A DNA stretch of 52,302 bases. Source: Gemmatimonadota bacterium (lineage in GTDB: Bacteria; Gemmatimonadota; Gemmatimonadetes; Gemmatimonadales; Gemmatimonadaceae). The position numbers and the translations under genes were made by a program. Shown here piece by piece: positions 7,799 to 15,344 of this stretch. Below the pieces are notes generated by a model, which had not been told where the DNA came from, did no database searches, and saw only the letters and a program-made list of their open reading frames with translations. The stretch's first letter is position 1; each line of letters starts with the position of its first letter. The DNA lies in contig JACREJ010000021.1 in NCBI GenBank assembly GCA_016218305.1, positions 1-52,302 on the forward strand, given 5' to 3'.

Positions 7799-9099
7799 GC
7801 GAAATCTCCGGCGACGGTTGCCACCGGCTGGCCTTGCAGCTCGAGCACGTCGATAAAGTCGTAGGAAGGAAAGACCGGCATGGGGAGGCGATCGCGGAGT
7901 TCCGCGAACACCACGTCGTCCAGGAAGATGCCGTCTTCGTTGATGGTCTCGGCGGGAATCAGCGCGAAATCCACGCCATCGCCGTCAGCGAGGGCGCGCT
8001 CGATATCCGCGCCGACGAGCAGCCCGGCGGTGGTGACCGTCGGGCCAAACAGCGAGTTGGAGGAGGCGCGCAGCTCGAAGGTCGCGCCGGTCGCCTGCGT
8101 GAGCTTCTCGAGCAACGCCGGCATGTGCGGTGCCATCGACGCACCCGTCACGACGGCGATGCGCTTGCCGTCCAGCCACGGCAGCCGCTCCAGCCCGGAC
8201 TCCAGGCGATGACGCAGCATGGTGAGCGATCCCACGCCGTTCTCGATCTGCGCAAAGTCGCCGTAGTGTTCGAAGGCGGGCAGGTCGCGCTCGGCGAGCA
8301 GGTACAGCTCGTCCGCGCCGTAAACCCACGGGAAGCCGCGCTCGCGCTCGGCTCGTTCCGCCCAGCGCGCCGTCACGTCCACCAGCGCCGACGCCGCGGC
8401 GCGATCCATGGAGCGCCCCGTGTACAGGTGCGAGAACTGCGTGAGCCCCACCGGCACGAGCGCCACCGAGAGACAGGCGTCGCCGTAGTCCCACAGGTCG
8501 CTCAGCGTCTGTTCGAGCACGTCGCCGTCGTTGAGCCCCGGGACCACGACCATCTGGCCGTGGAACTGGATGCCGCCCTCGACGAGCCGCCAGAGCTGTT
8601 CCTTGATGTCCGGCACGCGCGGGTTGTTCAGCAGCACCTTGCGGGCTTCCCACGGCGTCGCGTGCACCGACACGTACAAAGGCGAGAGGCGATACTCGAT
8701 GATTCGCGCCTCGTCCTTTGCCTTCATGTTCGAGAGCGTGGCGAAGTTCCCGTAGGCGAACGACAGGCGGTAGTCGTCGTCGCGGATGTACAGGTTCTTG
8801 CGCAGCCCCTTGGGGAGCCCCTCGATGAAGCAGAACTCGCAGCGGTTGGCGCAGCGCCGCACGGACGGCGGCTCGAGCTCGACGCCGAGTGGCTCACCCT
8901 CCGGGCGCTCGATCTCGTAGACGACGCTGTCGCCGTCCGGCAGGACGGCCTCCACCTCGAGCGCATCCTCGGCGGTCAGGAACTCCCAGTCGAGGAAGTC
9001 AGACAGCTCGCGCCCGTTGACGGAGACCAGCTCCGTCCCGGGAACGATGCCCAGCTCCTCGGCAATGCTCTCTGGGTGTACCCGTGCGACACGAACCAT
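7795..9099 (-). CDS. DUF512 family protein with PDZ-like and radical SAM-like regions
   Basis: This 434-residue protein has an N-terminal PDZ-like segment (about 1-60, including IAEELGIVPGTELVSVNG). Next comes a cysteine cluster CANRCEFC, a C-x3-C-x2-C arrangement expected to hold a radical SAM 4Fe-4S cluster, and then the DUF512 C-terminal domain. The family's reaction is not established, to my knowledge. It frequently neighbours der in other bacteria, and here it overlaps der by 4 nt and is the first gene of the nine-gene operon, so a role in ribosome or RNA maturation is a reasonable inference only. The promoter and a leader hairpin lie just upstream. Confidence 0.88.
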   Translation of the reverse strand: MVRVARVHPESIAEELGIVPGTELVSVNGRELSDFLDWEFLTAEDALEVEAVLPDGDSVVYEIERPEGEPLGVELEPPSVRRCANRCEFCFIEGLPKGLRKNLYIRDDDYRLSFAYGNFATLSNMKAKDEARIIEYRLSPLYVSVHATPWEARKVLLNNPRVPDIKEQLWRLVEGGIQFHGQMVVVPGLNDGDVLEQTLSDLWDYGDACLSVALVPVGLTQFSHLYTGRSMDRAAASALVDVTARWAERAERERGFPWVYGADELYLLAERDLPAFEHYGDFAQIENGVGSLTMLRHRLESGLERLPWLDGKRIAVVTGASMAPHMPALLEKLTQATGATFELRASSNSLFGPTVTTAGLLVGADIERALADGDGVDFALIPAETINEDGIFLDDVVFAELRDRLPMPVFPSYDFIDVLELQGQPVATVAGDFA

Positions 9100-9114
9100 G
9101 CGATCCTCGGAAGC

Positions 9115-9153
9115 CGACGGGGAAAGAGGGACTCCATCCCCCTTTCCCCGTCG
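9115..9153 (-). promoter_or_regulatory. Leader hairpin of the DUF512-der operon
   Basis: A perfect 12-bp stem, CGACGGGGAAAG with CTTTCCCCGTCG, around a 15-nt loop sits between the predicted transcription start (about 9174) and the ATG at 9099. A GAGGA ribosome-binding site follows the stem. It could stabilise the 5' end or regulate translation; no T-run follows, so it is not an obvious attenuator. Confidence 0.55.
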
Positions 9154-9181
9154 TGACAGCGTCCTTCAGAACGCCTAAACT

Positions 9182-9210
9182 AAGTTAGCAGGCGAGAGGC
9201 CGGAAGTCAA
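9182..9210 (-). promoter_or_regulatory. Promoter of the DUF512-der-plsY-gpsA-merR-surE-pcm-acyP-apt operon
   Basis: On the minus strand TTGACT (9210-9205) and TAACTT (9187-9182) are separated by 17 nt, a good sigma-70-type match. Predicted transcription start is near 9174, giving a leader of about 75 nt. Confidence 0.65.
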
Positions 9211-9229
9211 TCTCTGCTAATGACTTCCG
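9201..9229. promoter_or_regulatory. Inverted repeat overlapping the -35 of the der operon promoter
   Basis: CGGAAGTCA (9201-9209) and TGACTTCCG (9221-9229) form a perfect 9-bp inverted repeat with an 11-nt centre. It covers the -35 hexamer and lies 9 nt after the stop of the TPR gene. It may be an operator for this promoter or the terminator of the TPR gene; the lack of a following T-run favours the operator reading slightly. Confidence 0.45.
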
Positions 9230-9237
9230 TCGCTGGA

Positions 9238-10737
9238 TCAGCGCACTGTGTACCGCCAGGCAACCGGCGCCGCCCCGGTCGCCTGACCGCTAAAGTCTTT
9301 GGCCGCCTTGGGCTGCACGCCCTCGGCCGAGACCGTGACCGCCCCCACCACGCCGCCGCTCTTGTCCACCAGTTCGAAAACGAGCGTATAGCTGGCCTCG
9401 GCGGCCCCCAAGTTCTCCACGGAGCCGGCGATCGTCGCCTTGCCGTCGCGACCGACGCTGAACTGGTTCACCACGACGCGAGCGGGCACCTTCCCTGCCT
9501 TCTCGATGTACGCGATGGTCGAGTCCTGGGCCACCTTCTTGGCCTTCGGGTCGGTGGCCTGCCTGCCCCGCTCCTGCCAGACGGCGCCGGCCAGCTTCAG
9601 CACGTCGGGATTCATGGGGTCGATGGCCCGCAGGCGCTCCACGGCCGGCGCCATCTTCTCGGGCTGCCGCAGGGCGAAATAGACGTTGGCGAGGTTGAAC
9701 AGCGCGTCCCGGTAGTAGCCGTTCATCTCGAGGCCGGCTTCGTACAGCTTGGCGGCGTCCTCGAACTTCTTCCCGTTGGCGAGCACGACGCCCGCCTCGA
9801 AGAGCTGCAGCGCCGTGTACTTGGAGGGCGTAGCAAGCATGTCGGCATAGATGCCGGCCACCGCCACCGAGTCGCCCGCATCCTGCAGTGTGCGCGCGTA
9901 GGCCGCGCGCGCCGTCGAGGCGTTGGGGCCTTCCGGCGCGAGTTCCGCCGCCGACTTGAACAGCTCGGCCGCACGGCGAAGTCCCGCCGAGCGCGCCGCC
10001 CCCTCCAGCTTGTTCGCGTGCTCGCTCGTGAGGATGGCAAGATTGAAGCTGGCGGTCGCCCGCCCCGGGGCTGATGCCGCGTCAATTCCCATGCGCGCGA
10101 TCGCCTTTTCCCAGCTGGCAATGGCGCCGGGCAAGTCACCCTTGGCCTGCGCCGAGTTGGCGAGCACCTGATACGCCGACCCCACCAGGTTCGAACGCGG
10201 ATTGATGAGCAGCGCGTAGTTCGCGTACTCGATGGCCGGGTCGAACTGCTTGGCGTTGTAGTAGGCAATGGCCGTGTTCAGCACCTTGCTGAAGACGGCG
10301 TTGCGATAGCGCATCGTGCTGTCGGCGCAGGCGGGCCGCTCGCGCTCCACGGCACCCATCGCTTCATCGAGGGCCGTCGGGAGGAAGAACTCGCCCTCCG
10401 GGTTCTCACTGAAGCCCAAGTCGCCACGCTTGGCACGCAGCACGGGACGCGCCCCCTGATCCTGGAACCAGCGTACGAAGGCGCCGCCGAGCAGGAAGTT
10501 GCGCCCCGCCTCGTTCTTGATGCGCTCCGGATTGTCCGTCAGCACCTTGACGGCCTGCTGGAGGAGCTTGGCGCGGTCGCCGTCGTTCATCTGCTGGTCG
10601 TGCTTCTGGATGTAGAGCACGGCGCTCGTGAGCTGGAACGGCTTGCGCACTTCGATCTCGCAGGTGCCCTGCGCCGTCAGCGGCCCGGCCAGAGAGGCCG
10701 CGGCGAACGTCGCGAGGGCGGTGCGAACACCAATCAT
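9238..10737 (-). CDS. Exported tetratricopeptide-repeat protein
   Basis: The 499-residue product has a signal peptide (residues 1-22, ending PLTAQ) and a central array of TPR-like helical pairs (about 150-390, for example FDPAIEYANYALLINPRSN and EKMAPAVERLRAIDPMNP). A C-terminal beta-rich domain of about 90 residues (NQFSVGRDGKATIAGSVENL onward) resembles the FxLYD-type immunoglobulin-like fold. It should be periplasmic or outer-membrane associated and mediate protein contacts. Function unknown. It stands alone as a transcription unit. Confidence 0.82.
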   Translation of the reverse strand: MIGVRTALATFAAASLAGPLTAQGTCEIEVRKPFQLTSAVLYIQKHDQQMNDGDRAKLLQQAVKVLTDNPERIKNEAGRNFLLGGAFVRWFQDQGARPVLRAKRGDLGFSENPEGEFFLPTALDEAMGAVERERPACADSTMRYRNAVFSKVLNTAIAYYNAKQFDPAIEYANYALLINPRSNLVGSAYQVLANSAQAKGDLPGAIASWEKAIARMGIDAASAPGRATASFNLAILTSEHANKLEGAARSAGLRRAAELFKSAAELAPEGPNASTARAAYARTLQDAGDSVAVAGIYADMLATPSKYTALQLFEAGVVLANGKKFEDAAKLYEAGLEMNGYYRDALFNLANVYFALRQPEKMAPAVERLRAIDPMNPDVLKLAGAVWQERGRQATDPKAKKVAQDSTIAYIEKAGKVPARVVVNQFSVGRDGKATIAGSVENLGAAEASYTLVFELVDKSGGVVGAVTVSAEGVQPKAAKDFSGQATGAAPVAWRYTVR

Positions 10738-10764
10738 CGTGTGAGTCCTCGGTACGGGGCTGTC

Positions 10765-10781
10765 GCGTCGGCAGCCGACGC
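10765..10781. other. Small perfect hairpin between larC and the TPR gene
   Basis: GCGTCGG and CCGACGC form a 7-bp stem with a 3-nt loop in the 71-nt gap 10738-10808. It may end larC transcription or lie in the leader of the TPR gene. No convincing promoter was found in the gap. Confidence 0.4.
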
Positions 10782-10808
10782 TGGGACTCTACCGTCGTTG
10801 TACACCGC

Positions 10809-11981
10809 CTACAGGGGCAGCGTTTCCGCCGCGCGCCGCGCCCGCTCGCCCACCTCGGGGGCAGGGCGGCCAAGGGTGCGCGCCGCCGCCTGCACGTCGT
10901 CCCATTCCGGCTTCACCCGCGTCGTACCGTCAGGGAGCGTGACCTCCTTGAGGCGGATCACCTGCCCTTCCACGGTGACGGTGATCTCACGGCGCGGCAG
11001 TGCCCGCCGGCTCACGAGCAAGCGGCGCACCCCGATGGAGGAACTCTCGGTCAGCAGCAGCGTCTCCAGTCGATCGGCGTCAGCGAGCGCGCAGAGCACC
11101 TCGACGCGCACGCCGGGCCGTCCCTTCTTCATCAGCGTCTGGACCAGCGTGACGTCGAGTGCGCCCGCGGCGCGCAGGGCGTCCGCCGCGCCGGCCACGA
11201 ACTCGCCGCCGAGGTCGTCGATGTCCGCCGCCAACAGGGCGAGCGTCTCCGCCGAGGCCGCGCCCTCCGCATCGGCCAGGACGATGCGCAGCGCGTTGGC
11301 TCGCCCCGCGGGATCGCGCGAACCGGCGCCGTAACCCGTTGCGACCGGCGTATACGCGACGGGCGGCGCTCCCTTCGAGAGCACACGCACCAGCACCGCG
11401 CCGGTGGGCGTCGTCAACTCGCCGGCCCCCTCCGGGCCGGGTCGCACGGCGATACCCTCGAGCAGGCGAATCGTCGCCGGGGCCGGCACCGCCATCCGTC
11501 CATGCGCTGCGTCCACGAAACCGTCACCGAGCGTCACCGGCGTGTTGTAGACCGCATCGACGCCGAGCTTCTGAAGTCCCCACACTGCGCCAACCACGTC
11601 GAGGATGGCGTCCACCGCGCCGACCTCGTGCAGGTGCACCTTCTCGCGGGTCGTGCCGTGGATGGAGGCCTCGACGTCGGTAAGCTGCGTGAACGCCTCC
11701 ATCGCCGCACGCTTCACGACGTCCGGCGCGGACGAGCCCTCGACGATGGCGGCGATGTGCTTCAGGTGGCGGCCATGCGGCTGCGGCGGAATGTCGAAGT
11801 CCACCTTGCGGCAGGCAATCTCGCCGCGCTTCACGTCGCTGATGCGTACGCTCACGCCCTCCAGCCCCAGCGCAGCCGGCAGGGCGCGCAGCCACTCAGG
11901 ATCGAGGCCCAGGTCGAGCAGGGCGCCGAGCGTCATGTCGCCCGAGATGCCATGGGCGGGGTCGAGGATGGCAATGCGCAT
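10809..11981 (-). CDS. larC: Nickel-pincer cofactor biosynthesis protein LarC
   Basis: This 390-residue protein starts MRIAILDPAHGISGDMTLGA, matching LarC, the CTP-dependent cyclometallase that inserts nickel into the pincer nucleotide cofactor of lactate racemase and related enzymes. Histidine-rich HGRHLKH (about 69-75) and EKVHLHEVGAVDAILD (about 113-128) are conserved. In Lactobacillus the gene is split and joined by a frameshift; here it is one continuous frame. No larA, larB or larE lies in the window, so the client enzyme is encoded elsewhere or unknown. It is an isolated transcription unit between two non-coding gaps. Confidence 0.92.
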   Translation of the reverse strand: MRIAILDPAHGISGDMTLGALLDLGLDPEWLRALPAALGLEGVSVRISDVKRGEIACRKVDFDIPPQPHGRHLKHIAAIVEGSSAPDVVKRAAMEAFTQLTDVEASIHGTTREKVHLHEVGAVDAILDVVGAVWGLQKLGVDAVYNTPVTLGDGFVDAAHGRMAVPAPATIRLLEGIAVRPGPEGAGELTTPTGAVLVRVLSKGAPPVAYTPVATGYGAGSRDPAGRANALRIVLADAEGAASAETLALLAADIDDLGGEFVAGAADALRAAGALDVTLVQTLMKKGRPGVRVEVLCALADADRLETLLLTESSSIGVRRLLVSRRALPRREITVTVEGQVIRLKEVTLPDGTTRVKPEWDDVQAAARTLGRPAPEVGERARRAAETLPL

Positions 11982-12000
11982 GCGCTAATATCGGTGCGTG

Positions 12001-12178
12001 ACGATGGCGGCGGGAGGTGGATTGGGGATTGGGAGCTCGGATTTGGATTGCGATTGGGATAGCGATCTGGATGGCGATGGGGATGGGTGATCGCAATCGC
12101 CGATCCCAATCACAAACCCCCATCGCCAATCACGATCGGGAATCCCAATCCGAGCTCCCAATCCCAATTCGTCGGTTC
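12001..12178. repeat. Word-repeat palindrome filling the larC-thrC gap
   Basis: Nearly the whole 197-nt gap is an imperfect palindrome built from variants of GATTGGGA, GATTGCGAT and GGATGGCGAT on the left arm and their complements on the right. A perfect 16-nt pair sits in the outer part: ATTGGGAGCTCGGATT (12028-12043) with AATCCGAGCTCCCAAT (12147-12162). The two arms meet near 12088. It probably terminates thrC transcription. No open reading frame or promoter was recognised in it. Confidence 0.75.
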
Positions 12179-13321
12179 TCAGAACCTGTAGCTAGCCCCC
12201 GATCCCGTATTGAACACCACGACCGTCGCATTCGGGTGCAGCCGGCCGGTCTTGACGAGCTGTGCCGTCGCGGCCAGCGCGCAGCCGCCTTCGGGCGCCG
12301 CATCGATGCCGCCGCGCGACGCAAGCGTGAACGTGCCTGCCCGGATGCCATCCTCATCCACGGCCTCGGCGTCGCCGTGGCTCTCGCGCAGTGTGCGCAG
12401 CGTCCAGCGATCGCCGAACGGCCCCGGCACGCGCAGCCCGCTCGCGTGCGTCACGGGATTCTCCCACGGCGTCGCCTTGTCCTCGCCGGCGTGGAACGCG
12501 CGCACCAGCGGCGCGCACCCCGACGCCTGCGCGATGATCATCCGCGGTTTCACGGTGTCATTCGGCAGCCATCCCCACTCGATCATCTCGCCGATCGCCT
12601 TCCAGATGCCGATGGTCCCCTCGCCGCCGCCAGTCGGATAGATGATCGCGTCGGGCAGGTCCCAGCCGAGCTGCTCGGCGACCTCGTAACCCATCGTCTT
12701 CATCCCTTCCACGCGATAGGGCTCGCGCACCGTGGCGACGTTGAAGTACCCGCTCTCCTTGCAGAACTGCATCGTCGCCTTGCCCGCGTCACCGATGTGG
12801 CCGTCCACGAGCTCGAGTTCCACGCCGTACGCGCGGATGCTGGAGAGGATGGGCGGCGGCGTCGTGCGCGGCGCATAGATGCGCGCCGGGACGCCACCGG
12901 CCGCCGCGTAGGCGGCGAGCGCGATGCCCGCGTTGCCCGCCGTCGGCACCGAAAGGCCTGGCAAGCCGAGCGCCTTGGCGCGCGTCACGGCCATCATCAA
13001 GCCGCGCGCCTTAAAGCTCGCGGTGGGGTTCTGCCCCTCGTCCTTCACCCAGAGCTTCCGCACACCGATCTCGCGCGCGAGTTCCGGCAACTCCAGCAGC
13101 GGCGTCGCGCCCTCTCCCAGGCTCACCGGGGCGTCGCCGGGCAGCATGGGAAGCGCCGCCGCGTAACGCCACAGCGACCACGCGCCGCTCACGGAGGCAC
13201 GCGAAACAGCGGCATCGTAGCGGACGCTCAGCGGTTGCGCGCATTGGGGGCAGAGCGAGGCCAGCTTGTCACCCGGCGCGGAATAGCCGCAGCCGGTGCT
13301 GCAATGCAGAGTCCAGGACAT
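12179..13321 (-). CDS. thrC: Threonine synthase
   Basis: This 380-residue PLP enzyme converts O-phosphohomoserine to threonine. An N-terminal zinc-ribbon-like segment has Cys7, Cys11, Cys24 and Cys27. The PLP lysine is in PTASFKARG and the phosphate-binding loop is GGGEGTIG. The start ATG 13321 (MSWTLHCSTGCG) is chosen because it places the ribbon at the N terminus; the frame is open for 16 more codons upstream across low-complexity sequence and lacks a good ribosome-binding site. It could also be a related PLP lyase, but the ribbon and the motif set favour ThrC. No other threonine genes are nearby. Confidence 0.88.
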   Translation of the reverse strand: MSWTLHCSTGCGYSAPGDKLASLCPQCAQPLSVRYDAAVSRASVSGAWSLWRYAAALPMLPGDAPVSLGEGATPLLELPELAREIGVRKLWVKDEGQNPTASFKARGLMMAVTRAKALGLPGLSVPTAGNAGIALAAYAAAGGVPARIYAPRTTPPPILSSIRAYGVELELVDGHIGDAGKATMQFCKESGYFNVATVREPYRVEGMKTMGYEVAEQLGWDLPDAIIYPTGGGEGTIGIWKAIGEMIEWGWLPNDTVKPRMIIAQASGCAPLVRAFHAGEDKATPWENPVTHASGLRVPGPFGDRWTLRTLRESHGDAEAVDEDGIRAGTFTLASRGGIDAAPEGGCALAATAQLVKTGRLHPNATVVVFNTGSGASYRF

Positions 13322-13329
13322 GAGAAGCA

Positions 13330-13387
13330 GAAGGTAGATGGTTGAGGGTAGATGGTGGATCCGTACCACTCATCTACGCTCCCAAAA
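13330..13387. repeat. Short word-repeat element with hairpin between uvrC and thrC
   Basis: The gap contains the word GGTAGATGG twice (13333-13341 and 13347-13355, variants). The second copy starts a stem-loop: GTAGATGGTGG (13348-13358) pairs with CCAC-T-CATCTAC (13366-13377). It probably terminates uvrC. Confidence 0.55.
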
Positions 13388-15316
13388 CTACGGCGCGGCA
13401 TCGGGGTCCGCTGGCGCGGCGGGCACCGTGCTCCCATCCGGCGTCGAGTACGCCGATGCCGCGGATTCCGGCGCCGCCGCGTGCGGCCGATCCGGCGCGG
13501 AGGCCTTCAGGGCGTCGAGCAACGCCGAGGCCGACTTCGCGGAGAATCCCTTGAGCGTCGCGATCTGCTCCACCGTCGCCGCACGCACGCCGTCCACGCT
13601 GCCAAAGGCGCGCAGCAGTTCGCGGCGCTTGGTGGGCCCGACGCCGGGAATCTCGAGCAGGGCCGACGTGATGGTCCGCATGGTGCGCCGCTTGCGGTTG
13701 TATCCCACGGCGGTGCGGTGCGCCTCGTCGCGCGCCTGCTGCAGCAACCGCAGGGCCGGTGACCGGCGTGACAGGTGCAGCGCCTCGGCGCGGCCAAAGA
13801 CGAAGACCTCCTCCTCCCGCTTGGCCAGCGACACGAGCGGCAGCGCTCCGAGCGCGAGCGACTCGAGCGCCTCGTGCGCCGCTGAGAGCTGGCCCTTCCC
13901 TCCGTCGATCACGACGAGGTCCGGCAGCGGCTTCTCCTCGTCGATCCGGCGGCGGAAGTAGCGCTCCACCACCTCCCGCATCGACGCGAAGTCGTCCGGG
14001 CCGCCGGCCTCGTCCACCGACTTCACGCGCATCGTGCGATACTCGGAGCGCCGCGGCCGGCCGTTCTCGAACCAGACGACGGCGCCGACGTTGTCCTTCC
14101 CCTGCGCCGTGGAATTGTCAAAGCAGACGAGGGCGCGCGGGATCTTGGTCGTGCCGAGGGCACGCCCGAGTTCGTACACGGGGTCGCCGGCGCGCTCCTC
14201 GGTCTCGTCCTCGGCCAGCTTGAACTCCTCGAGCAGGTGCCGTGCGTTCTTCTCGGCGAGGTCGAGCAGCTCCCGCTTGAGCCCCCGCTGCGGAATCAGC
14301 AGTCGCGTCGGGCGCAGCGCCGGCTCGAGCACGTCCATGTCCTCGGGCGCAAACGGGAGCAGCACCTCCGCCGGCCGCTCGCTTGCCGCGCGATAGCTCG
14401 CCGCCAGGTACGCCGCGAGCACCGCCGCGTCGGACTCGCCTTCCGCCTGCTCGAGGAAGCGCTGGTCACGGGCGAGGAGCTTGCCGCTGCGCACCTTCAG
14501 GAGCGTCACGCAGGCATCGTCGCCGTCGCGGGCAAAGCCCACGACGTCGCGGTCGTGCCCACCGACGTCCACGATGATCGTCGGCTCCTCGAAGCGCTCC
14601 AGGTGCCGCAGGGCATCGCGCAGTTCCGCGGCGCGCTCGAAGTCGAGCGCCGCGGACGCCTCCTCCATGCGGTGCCGCACCCGCCGCATCACCTCGTCGG
14701 GCTTGCCGTCGAGGAAGGCCACGACCTCATCAATCATGCCGCGATAGTCGGCCAGTGACTGCGCGCCGATGCACGGCCCCTTGCAGCGCTTGATATGGAA
14801 GTCGAGGCAGGCGCGCTCCGGCATCTCGGCCGGCATGTTCCACCGGCAGGAGCGCACGGTGAAGACGCGCTTCACCACGTTGAGCGCGTGGCGCATCGCT
14901 CCGACGTCGGTGAACGGGCCGTAATAGCGGGCGCCGTCATCCAGCACGCGCCGGGTCACCAGCACGCGCGGGTACGGCTCCTGCACGGTGACCTTCACGT
15001 ACGGGTACGTCTTGTCGTCGCGGAGCATCACGTTGAAACGCGGGTGATGCTCCTTGATGAGGTTGTGCTCGAGGATCAGCGCGTGTTCCTCGCTCGGAAC
15101 CACGATCGTCTCGAGGTCCACCGCATGGTCCATCAGCACGCGCGTCTTCGACGTAAAGGCAACGTCCGACGCCACGTAGCTTCGCACGCGCTGTCGCAGG
15201 CGCTTGGCCTTGCCGACGTAGAGCACGGTGCCGTCCGCCGCCTTCCACAGGTACACGCCGGGCGTGTCGGGAAGGTGCGCGAGCTTCTGGCTGATGGCTT
15301 CGGGGACAGTGCGCAT
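13388..15316 (-). CDS. uvrC: Excinuclease ABC subunit C
   Basis: This 642-residue endonuclease subunit makes both cuts in nucleotide excision repair. It has the N-terminal GIY-YIG domain (GVYLWKAADGTVLYVGKAK, about 20-38), a cysteine-containing segment CLDFHIKRCKGPCIG (about 170-184), a UVR motif (ALDFERAAELRDAL), an RNase H-like domain with CFDNSTAQG, and C-terminal helix-hairpin-helix motifs (IPGVGPTKRRELL and LKGFS). The last 40 or so residues are an Ala/Pro/Ser-rich tail not needed for the fold. It follows murJ after a 28-nt gap. Confidence 0.97.
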   Translation of the reverse strand: MRTVPEAISQKLAHLPDTPGVYLWKAADGTVLYVGKAKRLRQRVRSYVASDVAFTSKTRVLMDHAVDLETIVVPSEEHALILEHNLIKEHHPRFNVMLRDDKTYPYVKVTVQEPYPRVLVTRRVLDDGARYYGPFTDVGAMRHALNVVKRVFTVRSCRWNMPAEMPERACLDFHIKRCKGPCIGAQSLADYRGMIDEVVAFLDGKPDEVMRRVRHRMEEASAALDFERAAELRDALRHLERFEEPTIIVDVGGHDRDVVGFARDGDDACVTLLKVRSGKLLARDQRFLEQAEGESDAAVLAAYLAASYRAASERPAEVLLPFAPEDMDVLEPALRPTRLLIPQRGLKRELLDLAEKNARHLLEEFKLAEDETEERAGDPVYELGRALGTTKIPRALVCFDNSTAQGKDNVGAVVWFENGRPRRSEYRTMRVKSVDEAGGPDDFASMREVVERYFRRRIDEEKPLPDLVVIDGGKGQLSAAHEALESLALGALPLVSLAKREEEVFVFGRAEALHLSRRSPALRLLQQARDEAHRTAVGYNRKRRTMRTITSALLEIPGVGPTKRRELLRAFGSVDGVRAATVEQIATLKGFSAKSASALLDALKASAPDRPHAAAPESAASAYSTPDGSTVPAAPADPDAAP

Positions 15317-15344
15317 GGGGACTCGGCCTGAATCTAGCCGACGG

